A stretch of 64,000 nucleotides of DNA, from the NCBI GenBank assembly GCA_016706365.1, contig JADJJU010000001.1:186001-250000 (forward strand). Direction: 5' to 3'. Below the pieces are notes generated by a model that saw only the letters and a list, made by a program, of their open reading frames with translations, made no database searches and was not told the origin of the DNA. Below, piece by piece: positions 22,401 through 29,980 of the stretch. The first letter of the stretch is position 1, and each line of letters begins with the position of its first letter. This stretch comes from Saprospiraceae bacterium. Lineage in GTDB: Bacteria > Bacteroidota > Bacteroidia > Chitinophagales > Saprospiraceae. The position numbers and the translations under genes are program-made.

Positions 22401-24199
22401 ATTTGTAAGTCACAATTAACCACTTCAACCACTAAGCTAAACGGAAGTCCCACACAAAATGTCGGGGCAGGTCCTGTTGGCGTAATAACGTAAGTAACTG
22501 CCCCATTTGCTGGACCGAGGTTACTAAGGATATCATTGATGGGACCACTTCCCGATGGAGAAAATCCAACCACTGTGCCCACATTATTTGTCGCCGTCCA
22601 GGCAAAAGTAGTTCCAACAACATTTGAAGTTGGATTATAACTTACCTGATCTCCACTACAAATTGAAGTTGTTGATGCACTTGTAACTATAGGAACAGGG
22701 TAAACAGTTATCATGAATTGTTCTGCAGGTCCGGGACAACCTTCAAAAGTAGGAGTTACTGTAATGGTGGCAACCACTGGTATTACTCCTGTATTGATTG
22801 CAGTAAAGGAAACAATATCCCCAGAACCATTAGCAGGAAGTCCTATTGAAGGTGTATCATTGGTCCAGGAATATGTAGTGACACCAGAAACTCTGGTAGT
22901 AGTGAAATTAATCACCGAGGTGTTTTGGTTGCTGCAAAGCTCCTGGTCGCTAATGGGGTTGACTTGACCAGAAGGTTTTACAATGATTGTAAATATTTTA
23001 CTTGGACCAGGGCAATCTTGTCCTGCATTGCTAAATGTTGGAGTAACCTCAATAGTAGCTGTAATCGGAGCATTAGTAATATTAACTGCAATAAATGAGA
23101 TATTACCACTGCCACTCGCTGAAAGCCCAATTCCTGGTGTGTCATTGGTCCATGCATAAGTGGTAGTCCCCCCTGTATTTATTGTAGCAAAATTTGCCGT
23201 TGTCAATTCAGCATTGCAAACTTCCTGATTGAGTGGTTGGACTACCTGGCCTGTTGGATTGACAATGATGGTAAATTGCTGTGCAGGCCCGACGCAACTT
23301 TGGCCTGCATTTGTAAAGGTCGGCGTCACGGTTATGGTTGCAGTAACAGGTGAAGTACCTGTATTGATTGCTGCAAAAGCCGGAATATCACCCATTCCAT
23401 TTGCGGCTAAACCAATCGAAGTCTGGTTATTAATCCAGGAATATGTTGTTGTCCCACCAGTTCTGTTTGTACTAAAAATAACATCAGTAGTATTTTCGGT
23501 ATTGCAAACTACCTGATCAGCAGGATCATTGACCTGTGCACTTGGGTTTACAATAATATCTACCAATATTGGAGTACCGGTACATGCACCAATCGCTGGA
23601 GTAATGGTGTACCTCACAGTTGCTGGTTGAGAGCTATTGTTGGTTAATGTTTGAATTATATTGTTTCCCGAACCCGAAGAAAACCCTGAAGCTGTTCCAC
23701 TTTGGAGCGCTGCTGTCCATGAGTAGGTGACTGTTGGCCCAACAATGTTTGTACTGAAAGCAATGCTAGTTGCAGATCCATTACAGATGGTCTGTGCCGA
23801 AGGAGTGGCCATTACATCAGGAGTAGGATTAATGGTGACATTCAAAATAAATGCTGTACCTATACAAAATGTTGGCGAGGGCCCCGTTGGAGTTATAGTG
23901 TATCTGACAACAGCAGTGGTATTAGTTGCATTAGTCAGGACTTGAGAAATAAGTGGTCCTGATCCATCAGAAAAACCTGTTGCCGTCCCGCTTTGAAGAG
24001 CAGCAGTCCAGATGAACGTACTACCAGGCACTGTTGAGGTTATAGTATAATTGACATTTGCCGCATTACATATAGTTAAAGAGGAGGCACTATTTACTGT
24101 AGGTATTGGATTTACAATTACAGCAACAACATTTGAAGTAGTACTGCAGCCTGATTGAGATTGAGTTATTGTTACTCTGTAAAATCTTGTAGCTGTCAA
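16208..24199 (-). CDS. Giant surface protein, segment 2: PKD-like, DUF11-like, 17 SprB repeats, first HYR units
   Basis: This 2,663-residue middle frame opens inside an Ig-like unit, so its first Met is not a biological start. In order it holds about seven PKD-like units of the type NxICNA...SG[SD]GPI, two DUF11-like units (near residues 600-900, motifs GVSKN and GISKN followed by an NxGxVxxxxVTxxDDL pattern), 17 SprB repeats (GGTSPYTYLWSNG ... GTYxVTVTDxNGCT), an Ig-like unit and the first HYR modules. SprB repeats are named after the Flavobacterium gliding adhesin; here they suggest a surface filament. Four successive SprB repeats form a 311-residue unit that recurs at DNA level. The frame ends out of register after GAVSVTHNYGAWG because of a 1-nt deletion in a C run. 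Confidence 0.85.
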   Translation of the reverse strand: MTATRFYRVTITQSQSGCSTTSNVVAVIVNPIPTVNSASSLTICNAANVNYTITSTVPGSTFIWTAALQSGTATGFSDGSGPLISQVLTNATNTTAVVRYTITPTGPSPTFCIGTAFILNVTINPTPDVMATPSAQTICNGSATSIAFSTNIVGPTVTYSWTAALQSGTASGFSSGSGNNIIQTLTNNSSQPATVRYTITPAIGACTGTPILVDIIVNPSAQVNDPADQVVCNTENTTDVIFSTNRTGGTTTYSWINNQTSIGLAANGMGDIPAFAAINTGTSPVTATITVTPTFTNAGQSCVGPAQQFTIIVNPTGQVVQPLNQEVCNAELTTANFATINTGGTTTYAWTNDTPGIGLSASGSGNISFIAVNITNAPITATIEVTPTFSNAGQDCPGPSKIFTIIVKPSGQVNPISDQELCSNQNTSVINFTTTRVSGVTTYSWTNDTPSIGLPANGSGDIVSFTAINTGVIPVVATITVTPTFEGCPGPAEQFMITVYPVPIVTSASTTSICSGDQVSYNPTSNVVGTTFAWTATNNVGTVVGFSPSGSGPINDILSNLGPANGAVTYVITPTGPAPTFCVGLPFSLVVEVVNCDLQIGVSKNVTSLVNNFDGTANATYSILIQNFGNVPLNNVTLTEDLVATFGAGNFTLIGVNSSSFILNSSFNGNTNIEVLSATGNTLPIGGFGIVQIHVRVLSTGTYINQVRARGIFNSMITEDDSQDGNDPDPDGMGPEMNNDPTPLDFDLNPIIGISKNLVDVVNNGDGSYNVSYEFVVRNYGDVQVDSITVTDDLSTTFGTPCTFELVTLTASGLSINPAYDGLTDVDLLLYPSPAPLTNTLSVGEEQSIQLTIRVMDCDGTGPFNNMATVEGRTPYDLVLTDESVNGTDPDLTPDGNPNNDMSPTPVNFDCLLVAQTETISVTCFGANNGIAFANASGGSGIFTYLWSNAETTQSISGLAPGAYSVTVTDQNGCTAVANATITQPAQLIATLTGSINVNCFGQNTGSASASAAGGTGLITFLWSNGSTDQMATNLVAGNYVLTVTDLNGCTASTNVTITQPATPLTSSITSSTNPSCEGNTMGTATVTAAGGTSPYSYLWSNGQTTATATGMTAGTYLVTVTDMNGCTSVSTILLSDPTGITATITASTNNECFGDAEGTATVTATGGTSPYTYLWSTSAGDQTTAIATDLPAGQHGVTVTDANSCSAVAIVNISEPTLLIAQIIQTSNITCNGLTNGTATVNATGGTTNYTYLWPVSAGSQTTATAINLATGTYIVTVTDANACTSTASVTITQPADVTAIATVINQVNCFGGATGTATVTPGGGVGPYTYLWSNGSTNQTVTGLISGSYTVTVFDANGCTETSGVTITQPATPLTSSITSSTNPSCEGNTMGTATVTAAGGTSPYSYLWSNGQTTATATGMTAGTYLVTVTDMNGCASVSTILLSDPTGITATITSSTNNECFGDAEGTATVNATGGTSPYIYLWSTSAGDQTTATATDLPAGQHGVTVTDANSCSAVAIVNITEPTLLIAQIIQTSNITCNGLTNGTATVNATGGTTNYTYLWPVSAASQTTATATNLGVGSYIVTVTDANGCTSTASVTITQPTDVNAAATVINQVNCFGAATGTATVNQGGGVGPYTYLWSNGSTSQTVSGLIAGIYTVTVFDANGCTETSGVTITQPATALTSSITSSTNPSCEGNTMGTATVTAAGGTSPYSYLWSNGQTTATATGLTAGTYLVTVTDMNGCTSVSTILLSDPTGITATITSSTNNECFGDAEGTATVTATGGTSPYTYLWSTSAGDQTTAIATDLPAGQHSVTVTDANNCSAVAIVNITEPTLLIAQIIQTSNITCNGLTNGTATVNATGGTTNYTYLWPVSAASQTTATATNLGVGSYIVTVTDTNGCTSTASASITQPTDVTALASAINQVNCFGAATGAATVTAGGGISPYTYLWSNGSTDQSSTNLTAGTYTVTVFDANGCTETSMVTITQPSTALSSSITSSTNPSCEGNTMGTATVTAAGGTSPYSYLWSNGQTTATATGMTAGTYLVTVTDMNGCTSVSTILLSDPTGITATITSSSNNECFGDAEGTATVTATGGTSPYTYLWSTSAGDQTTAIATDLPAGQHSVTVTDANNCSAVAIVNITEPTLLISSIGSSVNISCDGASTGSAMVIATGGTTPYTYLWPVSAGSQTTESAFNLDAGTYVVTVTDANGCTSTASVTIASSGALVIGNIPDIGPLCQGADVNNIILNSVPNNPNITYSWTGGAGAGLPDGSTTGLNPFIPAFTASNSFGTTTVTIEASLDGCTSQTTFDIIIDDTQDPFFVNCPTSGFTIGTDANCGTGVIWSIPLADDNCGVISVLETSIGGPFYASQLTPGIYDIQYTATDAAGNTATCNFSITIVDDSSPLLVCPPSFTIGTNSGSCNWSSLANSLSPLLNVDNCPGLVLTHTVNGGAPAAGVVPAGTILGLGINTIAYTLTDGVNTVNCSFTVTVIDNVSPIINSAFCGITTNLNTQAGTCTNTQTRNLGTFASDNCTSSLNMSYQLQILAESGALTTYNTRIVTHSYEIGVNIVTLTITDQAGNSSSCSAIIVVNDNQNPVITCAAGSPFTFSNTAGECGYIVPGTALDATAMDNCGAVSVTHNYGAWGIQTPLRERLSL
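17741..21035 (-). repeat. 933-bp tandem repeat inside the SprB region
   Basis: The landmark TAACAAGGTAGGCTC recurs at 17741, 18674, 19607 and 20540, an exact period of 933 bp (311 codons, four SprB repeats). Copies are nearly identical at nucleotide level, the fourth being partial, which indicates recent amplification or ongoing homogenisation. An assembler could easily collapse or expand this array, so copy number is uncertain. Confidence 0.85.
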
Positions 24200-24315
24200 G
24201 ACATTTGTGGTAAGAGTTGCTGAATTAGTACCAGTGTTGGATCATCCTGACGTCCCATTATTACTTATTTGCCATTGGTATGCCAGAGCACCTGGTGGCA
24301 CATTTCCAGCAGCAG

Positions 24316-27300
24316 TTACAGAAAGCATAGTAGTAGTGCCTTACATATAGTAGTACCTATAGGTTGTACAGAAATAGTTGGATCATCATAAATATTCAGT
24401 ATGGCAGTATTTGATATTGCCTGATTACAATCCAATCCTGCTGCATTTACTAAAACCCTGTATTGATATGCTCCAGCTATTGAAGTACCATTATTAGTAG
24501 TAACGGTCATGGAGGCGCTTGTAGCATTGGTATAAGTAATACCCACTGGCGTTGCATTTACCACATCATTCCAGGTCAATCCATTGAAGTACTGCCATTG
24601 ATATGTCAAAGAGGGTGTTCCTCCTGTAGCTGCTACTGTGAAAACCTGACTACCTCCTCTACATATATTTGCAATGGCTAAAGGATCTGTATTTATCATC
24701 GGATCAGCCACCACTGTCACAGTGACACAGCGGGAAGTCACGGGCGGGCAAATTCCATTCACATCTGTAATGATGACCCTGTAATTATATGTTCCAATGG
24801 TTAAGGCTCCTGGATTGTAGGTGTCGGACATGGCTCCAATAATGGTATTCCAGGTACCCGCACACCCAGTGGTACTGGCTTCCCATTGATAAGAATAAAC
24901 ACCGGATCCTCCACTTGCCACTACGGTAAGTGTTGGTGCAGCTCCGTCGCATACACTCACATCAGCAGGTCCTGAAGATATCATAGCAGACCTGTTTATA
25001 ATAGTCACTTCATCTGAAAAAGGAGTACAAGCCGGACCATTTGATATTCTCCATCTAAACACATAGGTGCCGGGAACTGCTCCTGTGACAGTGGTAGCAG
25101 GACTAAATGGATTAGTTACCGTACCAGCAGGTCCGCTTACTTTAGTCCAAACTCCGGTTCCTATAGCTGGTGCATTTCCTGTTAAATTGAATGAGCTTAC
25201 ATTACATAAATCCAAATCAGAGCCTGCATTAGACATACTTGGCTCATCCCAGACACTTACATATATAGTGTCAGAGCTAAAACAAGGTCCTATGTTTATA
25301 GTCCATCTAACAGCATATATCGCCGGAGAGCCTGAAACTGTAAAACCTGATACAGTTGCAGTATTATAACTACCAGGATTCGAAATCACAGCCATGCCCG
25401 CGCTTAAACCAGGAATAATTTCCCAAACTCCGGTTTCACCCACTGCCGGTTCATTCGCCAACAAAGCCAATGGGCCACTGGTGACACAAAAATCTTGGTT
25501 ACCCATTAAAATTTGCGCTTGAGTAGGTATCGGATTAATGGTTACTGTGACTTCGTCAAATGAATCTGTACATCCCGGAGAAGATATTGTCCACCTGAAC
25601 GTATAGCTTCCCGGAACAATTCCAAACACCATAGTACTGGCATTCATTGGATTGAGAATAAATGGATCGGGGGCACCCACCGGTTTTGCTGTCCAGGTCC
25701 ACAAACCTGTTCCATTAACCGGAACATTACCAATCAAATTGACACCTTCAAAGAGGCATAAGGAGACCGGAGTGGCACTTGCATCTGCTACTGTGGGCTG
25801 TTGAGAAACAATGATACTCATTTCATCAAACGTAGAACAAATACCATTGGTAGTCGTCCATCTCAAAACATATGACCCTAATTGCAGATTATTTATAGTT
25901 GTTGAAGGATCTGAATCATCTGTAAATATTGCTCCTCCCGGGCCACTTATGATGGTCCACATACCTGTACCCACCAATACCGGATCTGCAGCCAGTAAGG
26001 TTGAAGTCGGAATTACCATTGGACATAAAGCCTGATCGTTTCCAGCTACTGCCTGTGTAGGGTTTGCAGTGACGCTTACAGAAACAATGTCTGAAGAAGG
26101 AGTACAAATTGTTCCACTAGAAATGGTCCATTGGAATTGATAAACCCCAGGTTCTAATCCTGCAAGGGGTGAATTATATAGTATAGGATTCAATATTTGT
26201 GGATCCGGAGCCCCAACTGGCTTCGAGATAAATGTCCAGTTGCCCACACCAGTGACAGGATTATTGCCATTCAAAATAGCAGTTGTTCCGCAAGCATCAA
26301 AATCTGATCCTGCATTAGCCATCGAAGGAGCAGGGAAATTATCAATTCTTACTCTATCAGCATTTGTGCATTGATCATTAGATATGGTCCACTCGAAAAG
26401 ATAAATTCCTGGCTGAGCGCCGGTAAATGTTGTGGATGGATTATTTGGATCCGTAAAGGTACCTGAAAGTCCCATAGGGAAAGTAGCTAGAACAGACCAG
26501 GTACCTGTTCCGAAAACAGGTGTATTTGCTGAAAGATTGAATATAGTTTGATCGCACAACTCCTGATCAGTCCCGGCATCTGCTACTGTAGGAGGGTCTA
26601 ATAAAACCACAGTCATTTCATCAAATGATGTACATGGATTCATACCAACCGGAGTATTTATGGTATACCTGAAAGTATAAACACCTGGCGTAAGTCCTGT
26701 TGCTGCGGCACTATTTTGTCCTGTTGGAGTGATCGTTGCCGCAGGACCACTTTGTTGTGTCCAAACCCCAGTACTCGCTGCATTTCCAGTCAAACTTACA
26801 GTAGAAACCACGTCACAAAAAAATTGATCTTGACCCGCATCTGCAAGAGGAACAACAAATATTGTCATTTCGTCAAATAGGGCAGGACAAAATGATCCTC
26901 CTACACTATTCCAGCGGAGGACATAGGTACCCATTATTAGGTTACTTACTGTACTTGTCGGAGAGTTGAAATCACTAAAAGAAGGAGAATTAGGACCTGA
27001 AACCACTGTCCAATACCCAAATGTGACAGGCAATGCACTAAGTGCTAGTGAAGTTCCACCACAGGTACTCAGGTCTGGCCCTGCATTCGGTGCATCTGCC
27101 GGACTGGAGGTAGCTACAATTACTTCATCAAAACCAGGTGAACAACCATCATTGGAAATTGTCCATCTAAAAGTATAAGAAGCATTGGGTAGCATTCCTG
27201 TGATCTCCGTATTTGGGCTATTTGGCGATACTATTATAGCTCCACCAGGGCCAAAAGTCTGAGTCCAGGTCCCTGTTCCAACCAGCGGACTATTGGCATT

Positions 27301-29670
27301 CAGGAAAGTTTCTGTCCCGCAAATTGCCTGATCTTCACCCGCTGCTGACGGAGTTACATCTGCAGAAATTGTTACAAACAATGTATCCCTTGTTGGCGCA
27401 CAACCCACACCACGAGCGATACTCCATTCAAATGAATAATTACCATTGATGAGTCCGGTGATGGTGGTAGTCGGGGAATTTGGGTTGGTAATAGTGGGCG
27501 TGTTTGGACCAGATATAAGAGTCCATGTACCTGTCCCACCCATGGTTGCATTAGCAGACATAGTGGTGGAGGTGGTACCCAAAGGCAAACATTGGTCTGC
27601 CCCTGCATTAGCTTGAACAGGCCCCTGTGTGGCATTTGTTGTGATAATCACTTCATCAGATGCTTGTGCACAACTATTCACAATTGTCCAGGTAAATGTA
27701 TAGGCAGTATTGGCTACCATACCTGTCACACTTGTGTTGGGTGCATGAATATCGTCAATCATTACTCCGGTAGTAGGAAAAACAGTCCAGGTGCCAATCT
27801 CATTAAGGGCTGGCGTATTTCCTTCCAGGTAGATTACTGTTCCGAAACAATAGATTTCATCCATACCTGCTGTCACAACATCCGGATTGACATTTGCTAC
27901 TCTAACGATTACATCATCCTGATTTGGATTGCAGAAGCTTCCGTCTGAAATAACCCATCTAAAAACATATTGGCCATTAATCAATCCATTGATATCTGTA
28001 TCAAAATCATGAATGTTGACAATATTGGCTGTATTTGGGCCAGAAATCTGGTACCATGTGCCAGTTCCCAGACCACCCCCAACACTTGGATCATTTCCGG
28101 CAAGCATAGGTTGATATATATTACAGCCTAAAAGTTGGTCTGTTCCGGCATTGGCAAGCGCTCCTAAACCTGAAGTAACAACTGTGACTACATCTGTACT
28201 TATGGGGCATTGATTCCCTGTGGCAGCTTGTCTCCTAAATTCAACCACGTAAGTTCCTGATTGAAGTCCATTGATCAGATAGGGTGATCCTGACCCAACT
28301 AACTGGTATGCGGTAGGTGAAGGTATCCCAGGCCCACTCAAAAACCTCCAGGAAGTAACTCCCACACCGGTCTGAGTATAGGGAATATTAACAAAGGTCT
28401 GGCTACAAGGAAGATTAATAAGATCAGGAGTAATACTTACTGTCGGTGCCACTCCAAAAGTTAGCGTCACATTGCTTGTTGAGGAACACCCAATAACTGG
28501 ATTGGTGATTGTGTAAGAAAAAGAATAGGTACCGGGTGAAGTGAATCCATTTATTGCTGTAACTGGAGAATTTGGTGATGCTATAGAAACTGCAGGCCCG
28601 CTGGTCTGGATCCAACTTACTTGTTCATTAATTAAATCCGGAGTGCTTCCATAAAGCGTGACAGAGCTTCTCATATCACAAAAAGTTGTTCCAGCAGCAC
28701 TAGAAATAGCAGCATTAGTCACCGTCCCTCTTGGTGGTGGTACAACCAAGGTCATGAGATCCGTGCCATTTACACATGGGCCTGATACTGTCCATCTAAA
28801 AACATAAGTGCCTTCTATCAAATTGCTGAGTCCTGTATTGTTGGAGCCAGGGTTTGCTATATTAGGAACATTGGGACCACTTACCACGGTCCACATACCT
28901 TGCTGTCCACATCCATTGAATCCTTCAAGTGAACCACTCAAGGTGGCAGTGGTGCTAACTAAATAACAGCCATTCAAAGTCTGGTCAGGACCAGCGTTAA
29001 CCAGACTGTTTCCTCCGCAATTAGTAACAGTAATCGGATTTGAGATCGCTGCACAATTTGTAATATCATTCGTTACCGTCCAGCGCAAAGTCGCTATACC
29101 GCCATTTCCGGGGCTCAAAGTAACAAAGGTATTTGGATTAGTTACATCATCTATAGAAACACCGGTGCCAGGTGGTGTGATGGACCAAAGTCCTGTTTCA
29201 CCCGGATTGGGTGTGTTGCCTGTGATACTATAAGAGTTACCTGCACAGGCAGCTGGACCTCCCCCACTGGCTATTGCTTGTGGTGTTTCCAATATTGTGT
29301 ACACTACATCATTAAATACAAAACTACCATCCGAGCATCGGGAAGAAATTCTGAAGGTATAAATACTACCACCAACTGCGCCAATAATGGTAGGGTTTAA
29401 AATATTTGGATTGCTAATAATAGCTGAAGGTCCACCGACCTGGGTCCACAGCAAAGTTCCCATTTGTGGCAATCCCTGGACAGCACCAAACAATTGCACT
29501 GTTTCATTAGCACAAAATGATCGGGGTATTCCGGCATTCACGGTACAATTTTGAGCATTGAGATTTGTTGTGCTCAAAAGAATGTTGATATAAAAAATAC
29601 CAAAAAGGATCGGGAAAGTTGGGCGTATTTGAGCTTTGCCTTTAGTGAGACCTTGTAGATTGAGATGCAT
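24316..29670 (-). CDS. Giant surface protein, segment 1: signal peptide, PKD-like and Ig-like repeats
   Basis: This 1,784-residue N-terminal frame starts at ATG 29670. A basic start and a hydrophobic stretch (FPILFGIFYINILLS) end at a LNAQ-N signal-peptidase site near residue 40. By eye there are 17 PKD-like units of about 85-95 residues, most with an xxNAGxDQxxC opening and a GTGxWT ... SGP ... YxFxWTI core, followed by Ig-like units with an SYQW or TYQW motif. The last true domain is broken after DDPTISVQPIGTTIC, where the frame runs into a short out-of-frame tail. The next gene upstream is divergent (start 29981), so the 310-nt gap must hold the promoter. Such repeats form stiff extracellular stalks. 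Confidence 0.85.
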   Translation of the reverse strand: MHLNLQGLTKGKAQIRPTFPILFGIFYINILLSTTNLNAQNCTVNAGIPRSFCANETVQLFGAVQGLPQMGTLLWTQVGGPSAIISNPNILNPTIIGAVGGSIYTFRISSRCSDGSFVFNDVVYTILETPQAIASGGGPAACAGNSYSITGNTPNPGETGLWSITPPGTGVSIDDVTNPNTFVTLSPGNGGIATLRWTVTNDITNCAAISNPITVTNCGGNSLVNAGPDQTLNGCYLVSTTATLSGSLEGFNGCGQQGMWTVVSGPNVPNIANPGSNNTGLSNLIEGTYVFRWTVSGPCVNGTDLMTLVVPPPRGTVTNAAISSAAGTTFCDMRSSVTLYGSTPDLINEQVSWIQTSGPAVSIASPNSPVTAINGFTSPGTYSFSYTITNPVIGCSSTSNVTLTFGVAPTVSITPDLINLPCSQTFVNIPYTQTGVGVTSWRFLSGPGIPSPTAYQLVGSGSPYLINGLQSGTYVVEFRRQAATGNQCPISTDVVTVVTSGLGALANAGTDQLLGCNIYQPMLAGNDPSVGGGLGTGTWYQISGPNTANIVNIHDFDTDINGLINGQYVFRWVISDGSFCNPNQDDVIVRVANVNPDVVTAGMDEIYCFGTVIYLEGNTPALNEIGTWTVFPTTGVMIDDIHAPNTSVTGMVANTAYTFTWTIVNSCAQASDEVIITTNATQGPVQANAGADQCLPLGTTSTTMSANATMGGTGTWTLISGPNTPTITNPNSPTTTITGLINGNYSFEWSIARGVGCAPTRDTLFVTISADVTPSAAGEDQAICGTETFLNANSPLVGTGTWTQTFGPGGAIIVSPNSPNTEITGMLPNASYTFRWTISNDGCSPGFDEVIVATSSPADAPNAGPDLSTCGGTSLALSALPVTFGYWTVVSGPNSPSFSDFNSPTSTVSNLIMGTYVLRWNSVGGSFCPALFDEMTIFVVPLADAGQDQFFCDVVSTVSLTGNAASTGVWTQQSGPAATITPTGQNSAAATGLTPGVYTFRYTINTPVGMNPCTSFDEMTVVLLDPPTVADAGTDQELCDQTIFNLSANTPVFGTGTWSVLATFPMGLSGTFTDPNNPSTTFTGAQPGIYLFEWTISNDQCTNADRVRIDNFPAPSMANAGSDFDACGTTAILNGNNPVTGVGNWTFISKPVGAPDPQILNPILYNSPLAGLEPGVYQFQWTISSGTICTPSSDIVSVSVTANPTQAVAGNDQALCPMVIPTSTLLAADPVLVGTGMWTIISGPGGAIFTDDSDPSTTINNLQLGSYVLRWTTTNGICSTFDEMSIIVSQQPTVADASATPVSLCLFEGVNLIGNVPVNGTGLWTWTAKPVGAPDPFILNPMNASTMVFGIVPGSYTFRWTISSPGCTDSFDEVTVTINPIPTQAQILMGNQDFCVTSGPLALLANEPAVGETGVWEIIPGLSAGMAVISNPGSYNTATVSGFTVSGSPAIYAVRWTINIGPCFSSDTIYVSVWDEPSMSNAGSDLDLCNVSSFNLTGNAPAIGTGVWTKVSGPAGTVTNPFSPATTVTGAVPGTYVFRWRISNGPACTPFSDEVTIINRSAMISSGPADVSVCDGAAPTLTVVASGGSGVYSYQWEASTTGCAGTWNTIIGAMSDTYNPGALTIGTYNYRVIITDVNGICPPVTSRCVTVTVVADPMINTDPLAIANICRGGSQVFTVAATGGTPSLTYQWQYFNGLTWNDVVNATPVGITYTNATSASMTVTTNNGTSIAGAYQYRVLVNAAGLDCNQAISNTAILNIYDDPTISVQPIGTTICKALLLCFL

Positions 29671-29980
29671 AGTCTAAATGTGAGTTAGAAGAATATAAAA
29701 CACTTAAAATTCGCCAGATTCAGATCTATTCTTTTGACAAACAATCACTTGCCTTCCCTTCTCACCTTCACTTATCATTAAAAAGCCATCTATTAGATAA
29801 CTATAGTTAAACTTTTTATGACCTATTTATTGTTGTCATTATCAATGATCTTCATATAGCAAAAAAAACATATGCAAAAGTCCATAAATATGTTTATTCA
29901 CTCTGTAGTATATACCTTATATTGGCGTGGCATTTCAACTACACTGATGTTCCGTTGTTTTGATTTATTTTGTTTAGAAT
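29671..29980. promoter_or_regulatory. Divergent promoter region between the giant gene and the sensor kinase
   Basis: This AT-rich 310-nt gap separates two divergent starts, so it must contain both promoters. I could not assign a convincing -33/-7 pair for either side. No repeat elements were seen. The shared region makes the neighbouring propeller kinase a candidate regulator of the giant gene, by position only. Confidence 0.4.

Larger units (their letters stand above)
5343..29670 (-). other. Single 24.3-kb gene for a ~8,109-residue T9SS-exported multidomain surface protein, read in three frames
   Basis: Three abutting minus-strand frames (29670-24316, 24199-16208, 16193-5343) belong together. 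Only the first has a signal peptide, only the last has a T9SS tail, and repeat units are cut in mid-domain at both junctions. Junction 1: a missing base near 24338-24343 leads the frame out of a domain at ...GTTIC-K, and an in-frame TGA at 24242-24244 stands where paralogous Ig-like units have Trp. Junction 2: a C4 run at 16245-16248 is C5 in paralogous repeat copies at about 12930 and 14035; adding one base restores the repeated ...YGAWGNPNSLEG block. With one base added at each junction the unit is exactly 8,110 codons including stop. Related Bacteroidota proteins are giant surface adhesins or gliding/sheath components; the role here is inferred. Confidence 0.8.
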
